DNA of 64,000 nucleotides from Membranipora membranacea (lineage: Eukaryota > Bryozoa > Gymnolaemata > Cheilostomatida > Membraniporidae). Each line of letters begins with the position of its first letter. Position 1 is the first letter of the stretch. Of this stretch, positions 58,503 through 64,000 are shown one piece after another. The position numbers and the translations under genes are program-made. Where the stretch lies: NCBI GenBank assembly GCA_914767715.1, contig OU612066.1:30540283-30604282 (forward strand). Reading direction: 5' to 3'. The notes below the pieces were generated by a model. That model ran no database searches and was not told the origin of the DNA. It worked only from the letters and a program-made list of their open reading frames with translations.

Positions 58503-60917
58503 ATGGCAGACATCCTCTTTGATCCAGCATACAAAGCCTTACTGTCCATTGTAAAGGGGTTGAGAAATGGAGCTGTATATGGAATTAAGATACGGCTTCC
58601 TCATGCCCTTGTCATGACATTCTTATTTAGAAGCGGGACGTAAGTACAGTAGTGTAGTTTATCCTGTTACAATATGTTAATGGCTTTATGCTCATTAGTT
58701 TTCAACTGGGGAAGGTATACAGCTGTCCTGGCTTCATATTAATGTTGAGATGTTGGTATATGTTTGCAGTTCTACACAGCTGAAAATCAAGAATTACGCA
58801 TTTTATCAGGTCTGAACAATCTTTCAGTATTCTGGATATATTAAGGTCTGAATTTGTTCAAGCTACAAGTAAACAGATGCCCCACCGTAGGACAGAGAAG
58901 CTAAGAAATACCTTTTTTTTTATAAATACTCTGATTTTTAACATAATTTTTAGTAACCATTTTTATCATTTTATATTTTACTGCTAACTCTTTTTACTAG
59001 TAGAATTCACTCCAGTACAACACACTGCTGTTTTTAGGAGGAACATAAATACAAAAGGGGAAGGCGGGGTACGTTGAGCCAGTTTTTACATATTTTATTG
59101 TAACATGCAGTTGAATTGTGCCAGATTAACAAAAATTGGCACTGAAATTGGTCTTCATGTCTTCCATCAACATGAGTGAGGTCAGAAACCTATTGCAGCA
59201 AGAAAAGGAAATATTTCTGTTTCAAAAAAAATTGTGAAGCGGCTCAACGTGCCCCAAGCACGGGGCACGTTGAGCCGGGTCCGCATTTTGAATGGGGCAC
59301 GTTGAGCCACTCTGTTATGGTCATCTCTTTGCTGGTGATAACTTTTTAATTCATTGCAACCATAAGAAATAAAGGAAAGGAACCAAATTCATTGCAACAG
59401 CGCATTTTTTTCATCACTCAAGTGAACTATAAAATATAATTCGCAACACAAATAAATCTCTTAAATTTTTGCGGTAGAGGAAAACCTGCACACGGCAAAC
59501 TTAGTGATAAGTGAAGGGAAAAGTGAACTCAGAGTAATTGCTGACTTCATTAAAGAAACATCAATTGTAATGTTTTTGTGTAAATATACTTCATATACAC
59601 TTTCATCATATCAAATTTATATACTGCGGAGCATGGCTCAACGTGCCCCAACGGGCATGGCTGAACGTACCCCAACAGCCTGTTTTTCACTTTCAATTCG
59701 AGTTCAACAAAGTCTCTCCATCGGAGACAAGTTTAGATTATGTGATTTTGAGACTAAATATGATGTTATCACATGATAAAAGTTGCAACTTCTCAGTCAC
59801 GCTTTGTTGGGAATAAATGATATTTTCGTCGAATGGCGCAGTATTTACTTTTTACGCTAAAAACGATGAAAAACTAAATAATTATCTTCCCTTAGTAGCT
59901 ATCTTTCTTTTTGTCTGCTCAAAAAGGGTGCCTTTGGTCACATGACCTCTGATGGAGGGGAAAACTCAAAACATAAAATGGTATTTGAAACAAGTGGGGT
60001 GGATCAAAGTGCCCCATGGCTCAACGTGCCCCGCCTTCCCCTACATACATACATACATAGATACAAACAAGATCTTCAAAATATACATTGTGTTGTTATA
60101 TATGTATTTGCAGATTGGAGGAAAAGTTCAAATGGATATTAGACGCCACAAGACAACACTCGACAAATCTTGCTAAATTTGTATTCACTTATAAGGTGAT
60201 GACAAAGTTACTGGCATGGTCAGAGGGTAAGACCCGGGAGTTCCATTCAGCAATGGCGGCCTTTCTGGGAGGATATTTAGTGTTTGGCAAACGCACAAGT
60301 GTTAATGAACAAGTGAGTTTTAAAACAGTATAATGATCATCTATCTCGGATCCCAGATCCCAATCACGTTATACGCACTTGTTGAGTGTAGCATAGCATA
60401 GCCCTGTTATTTGGTGATAGACAAAAGAGAGAATACAGGAGTATCTTCTATTTGAGGTGTGGATTAATGCCCTACTATCATAAAGGAAGACAACTCTTGA
60501 TTAAATTAAAAGGAATTTGATGAGATTAGACCAGGGAGAGTGGGATTTGATTTGACCAGTCTCGCAACCAGGGAGGGTGAGATTTATCTCCCTTTTAGGA
60601 GAAACTGAATTCTAACTTTAAATAATCACCATACTGATGTTAAATTTTTTTTTTAGATAAATATGTATTTGCTGTCTCGGATATTATTCGGTTTGACCAG
60701 ACTTGGAATGGAGAAGGGATATATCAAAGATCCAAAGATAGACACATTTCCAATATTTGCTGCGACAGTTTGGGGAGTGGTGCTCTGGTTATTTGAATAT
60801 TACCCGCATACATTACAAAACTCTCTGAGGAACTCTATGACATATCTGTATCATGACAGTGAAAACTGGACTAGTATATGGGATTTTATAGTGTGGAATA
60901 CGGATAGATTATGGTGA
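58503..60917 (+). CDS. PXMP4: PXMP4 (peroxisomal membrane protein 4, Tim17-family), 3 coding exons, 198 aa
   Basis: Exons 58503-58639, 60114-60312, 60657-60917 (597 nt, phases consistent, TGA). The ATG lies 4 nt after an AATTACAG acceptor, so an upstream non-coding exon is expected. PXMP4/PMP24 is an integral peroxisomal membrane protein of the Tim17/Tim22/Pmp24 family. Seen: KGLRNGAVYGIKIRLPHALV and MTFLFRSGT, LAKFVFTYK, AAFLGGYLVFG, INMYLLSRILFGLTRLG, EKGYIKDP, VWGVVLWLFEY and SMTYLYHDS, all family signatures in order, with hydrophobic Gly-containing helices. Length is close to the human 212 aa. A ~985-bp DNA element occupies the first coding intron. Confidence 0.95.
59056..60042. mobile_element. 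TIR element rich in GGCTCAACGTGCCCC motifs, in PXMP4 intron
   Basis: Ends are inverted: AGGGGAAGGCGGGGTACGTT at the left and its near-exact complement (AACGTGCCCCGCCTTCCCCT) at the right, about 26 bp with one mismatch. The 15-nt word GGCTCAACGTGCCCC or its complement occurs about seven times, including an internal head-to-head pair near 59238-59276. No transposase ORF. Target duplication unclear. Superfamily not assigned. Confidence 0.8.
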
Positions 60918-62198
60918 TATACCTTTTTTGCAGACTAGTGCGGTGGTTTTATTGGTCACTCAAAGCCGCTCACATTTTTCGCTGTATTCTAACTTATATA
61001 TTTTATGATTATATCAAATCTTCCTCTATTTGTGATCTTTATTATTAATCTTACCGCCATTATTTTTTAGAACTAAAACGATAAAAAATATTGATAAAAT
61101 CAGCATGTATGTACCTTACCTACCTTCCAAGGATCATCAGAGTAGAGCTTTAATATCTGAAATCCAACATGATAGACAAAGTTGGAACTAGTTCGCAAAT
61201 ATAAAAAAGTAAAAGGCATAGACCACTAATTCTTGTCACACATTAAAACAAAACAGAATTTAGTGTGTATTTAATTTCATGCGAAAACTTGCCCTTACCC
61301 TATGCACCACCATACTTGATTGTAAGGTAACAGTTCCAGGAACTCTCTTAGAAAGTTATACATGAAATGATCATCGTGTTATATGTATCTAAGTTGCCAA
61401 GGTATATATGTGTGCGTCCCCAGAAACTATTAGTAATATCAATCAATGCAACCCTCAGGGACAGACCATTCAATGTACTAGAGATGGTTCATCAGGCTAA
61501 TAGATGAGGTCATAAATTAGCTTCTGATCTGAAAAGGGATTTTATTTTTATCATTGCTAGTGAGGGTTGTCCTTCTATGCAGTGAGATGAAACAACTCCT
61601 CAAAAGTTAACCCAAGTTCCTCATGGAAAAATATGTAGGGGGCCTCCTTATACTTGCACTAAGTTTTTAAAGAAACCCTTTGAATATTTCTCTGCAATCC
61701 CTTCGGAATCCTTTTTGATCAGGGTTTCCGGTGAGTAAAAATCTTTTTCTCTAAACTTTTACTTTGTCAATGGTTTTCTACCACTGAATCACACGATCAT
61801 AACGAAACTCAGATCAGCTATGTGGTAACATTCCAATATCCATGATTTGAAAGCTAGAGCTGATGTCCTGAAACTGCTTCACACTGCCGTAAAATGCTAC
61901 TCAATTATGTTGATGCCCTGCCTGCTGTTCTGAGTTTTACACAATGTGAAATCGTTGTCAATGTCTTAAATCTGGTGGAGAGAAGAAGTCCTCCGCTTTG
62001 AGATTCTAAGTCATCCGTACTTTTCATGTGCAGAATAAAAATTTGGCAACAAGAAAAGGGATTGCATGATAACTCACACTAACTAACGTAACGTCTATCT
62101 AGCTAGAATTCTACATAGAAACAGAAGAGATATGTATTTGTGGAAGATCTACTACAATTTCACCCATTTGATACATTTTTGCTTCGTTTGTAGCAAAC
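60918..62198. other. Intergenic region PXMP4 to RPS16
   Basis: Holds the PXMP4 3' UTR and the presumed RPS16 promoter with a non-coding first exon (the ATG exon follows a GTTTGTAG acceptor at 62193). No coding exon or repeat family recognised. Confidence 0.4.
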
Positions 62199-63464
62199 AT
62201 GGAGAATAAGAAAGGCCCCCTGCAGTCTGTCCAGGTCTTCGGACGCAAGGTAAGCTTGTTTTTTGTACACCTATCTACTGTGCTTTGTTGTGGGTAGTCT
62301 GGTACCAGCAACATCAGTGATAATAATAAGTTGGTTGCCAGTCAGTACTACTTGGCAAGCTGAATCTTCTCAATTAGAATGATGATGGTTTATTAAAGCC
62401 AGTTATAACTAACACATTCACATTGCACACACTGATTCATCGATGAGTGACTGATCTGTGAGCGAGACTCTGACTGGTCTCGCTTACTCACTGTGTGAGT
62501 GATCAGATTGCGATTTTTTGCTGTTTTAAATTGGAGACCCCTCTTGTCATCGGGAGCTTCAGTAAATACTGCCTTCCTGCTAGCATAAATAGAATAGGCT
62601 GGGCTTTAGCAAGCCAAAATATAGATCCCATTTCCACTGGCTATTATTAATAGTATCTACTCTCAGCTCAAAGTTTATCATTTGATTACTTCCTATGAAA
62701 AAGCTGAAAAGCAATAGAGTCTATGTACAAACTACTCTAAAACCATAGGGTAATCTGGATCAACTCCGTAATCTGACGAATTTGTCAATTGCCTCTCTTG
62801 ATGGTACTTGCCTTCTTTTAACTGCAGTTGCTTGTGTACAACAAAATTGAATCAACTTTGAAGTTATTGTCATTGTCATATTGATATTTCTATTACAGAA
62901 AACCGCCACCGCCGTTGCTCATTGCAAGCGTGGAAATGGTATGATGAGAGTCAACGGACGTCCATTGGACCTTGTTGAGCCAGCCACTCTCAGGTAGGTC
63001 ATTCTCTAGTTCCAGGGCAAAGCAATAAGGACTATATGACCTTATGTTAAAATATGGACCCCAACAACTGGTGATAAATCTCTCTTTGCTCCCATTATTG
63101 ATTCTATGTGTAAACTGATGTTATGCTCATTTTTTGTTGGTGTAACTACATATCATGTAAATCACCAATTTGGCCATAAGTCCCAGCCAGTGAGCAAGGA
63201 AATCCATGGCTCTTGAAGAAAACTGTATATTGAAGACCTAACCTGCCAACACAAAATTCATCCCAGATTTTTTAACGTGTGCATGTGATTATATGTGAAT
63301 ATTATGTTTTAGATTCAAGCTCCAAGAGCCAGTTCTGTTGCTGGGTAAGGATAAATTTGCTGGAGTAGATATCCGAGTACGAGTTAAGGGAGGCGGTCAC
63401 GTCTCTCAGGTCTACGCCATCAGACAGGCTATCAGCAAATCTCTGGTCGCCTACTACCAAAAAT
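62199..63464 (+). CDS. RPS16: Ribosomal protein S16 (uS9), first three coding exons, partial
   Basis: Exons 62199-62249, 62899-62993, 63313-63464, in phase; the last ends with a GT donor and the remaining exon(s) lie off the right edge. RPS16/uS9 is a small-subunit ribosomal protein whose C-terminal tail reaches the P-site tRNA. Seen: [60 protein letters not shown] and [20 protein letters not shown], nearly identical to other animals. The N-terminus MENK differs slightly from vertebrate MPSK. A structured segment lies in intron 1. Confidence 0.97.
62388..62507 (+). ncRNA. Possible intronic structured RNA / box C/D snoRNA (tentative)
   Basis: RPS16 intron 1 contains ATGATGA (C-box like, about 62389), CTGA words (about 62432, 62451) with GATGAG between them (C'-like), and a stem GAGCGAGAC/GTCTCGCT (about 62460-62485) enclosed by CTGATC/GATCAG. 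Ribosomal protein introns often host snoRNAs, but no guide target was checked and the terminal stem is poor. Confidence 0.2.
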
Positions 63465-64000
63465 GTAAGTTAAAACTCGCTGTCTTTTAGATTAGATGGC
63501 TAACTGAACATATAGCTCTTCAACTGACTCAAAATGTTCACTGAGTCATTCATTGTGGATTCGGTTGGAGCATTAGGTAGTTTTATCAACAATTTGGATG
63601 GGACAAATTGACATGTTTCTACTAATGCATTGTGTGATTAGTTTGTCCTTGTGCCAACAGTGCAGAAACTATCATCTCTGCTATGGGATGTAGATTTCCT
63701 TCAGTGAAATATTAGGCAAAGAATTTATTGTATATTGTTAGCAGGGAAAGTATGATACAGAGTATCAACATTTGAGTTTTTAAGATGGGTACGAAAACGT
63801 CCCTGCGTCTCGGGCTAGTCATCTGGACTTTGTCATCAGGATTACATAATAAAACTCGTTGATTTGTTAAAAGTCACTGTTAGTTGCTACTGGGAGATGA
63901 ACCTATGAATGGTTATATATCAGCATAAGTAGTTCATATAATATCTCTCTTCTCTGTTCTGGTAGCACTTCAGTCTCTCAATCAACAATTAACTCCAGTT

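Overview
This is nuclear DNA from an AT-rich animal genome. Every recognisable gene is split by GT-AG introns, and the encoded proteins are metazoan families, including CENP-C with its cupin domain, SPMIP4/C7orf31, PBDC1, PXMP4, RPS16 and an HMG20-type factor. Axonemal and peroxisomal genes with deep animal orthology, long AT-rich introns and many short DNA transposons and SINEs suggest a marine invertebrate. The phylum cannot be fixed from the sequence alone. Exon models were built by hand from splice signals. In each model reported with high confidence, the reading phase is conserved across every junction.

Layout, left to right: (1) minus strand, N-terminal part of an RBM33-like gene (304-6097, continuing off the left edge); (2) a gene-poor stretch 6098-10523 with a TTA-flanked MITE, a perfect 38-bp-arm palindrome and a 16-bp minisatellite; (3) plus strand, a complete CENP-C homologue (10524-19521, 12 exons, 985 aa); (4) plus strand, a C2H2 zinc-finger factor with two CtBP-type PxDLS motifs (22095-25884); (5) a 6.8-kb gene-free region 25885-32731 that may hold regulatory DNA; (6) minus strand, SPMIP4/C7orf31 (32732-39560, 10 exons, 811 aa); (7) plus strand, PBDC1 (42532-45162, 6 exons, 177 aa); (8) minus strand, an HMG20-like protein carrying an extra matrin-type zinc finger (45901-51032, 8 exons, 689 aa); (9) minus strand, an intact 15-exon transposase gene (52230-56195, 702 aa) with a PHD-like finger, a 5x tandemly amplified exon, a FLYWCH finger and a MULE transposase core; (10) plus strand, PXMP4 (58503-60917, 198 aa), whose first coding intron holds a ~985-bp TIR element; (11) plus strand, the 5' part of RPS16 (62199-63464, continuing off the right edge).

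The genes form no operon or pathway; this is an ordinary mosaic of housekeeping and cell-biological genes. The most unusual unit is the MULE gene. Its catalytic acids are intact, its frame is open across 15 exons, and a symmetric 63-nt exon has been duplicated with its intron into five ~199-bp units. Candidate element ends sit directly upstream of the HMG20-like start codon.

Mobile DNA is abundant: two tRNA-derived SINE copies that each lie within 20 nt of a 5' splice site, a second SINE family in CENP-C, a long-TIR family present three times, several fold-back elements, and a scattered set of tiny CAAGGAG/CTCCTTG hairpins.
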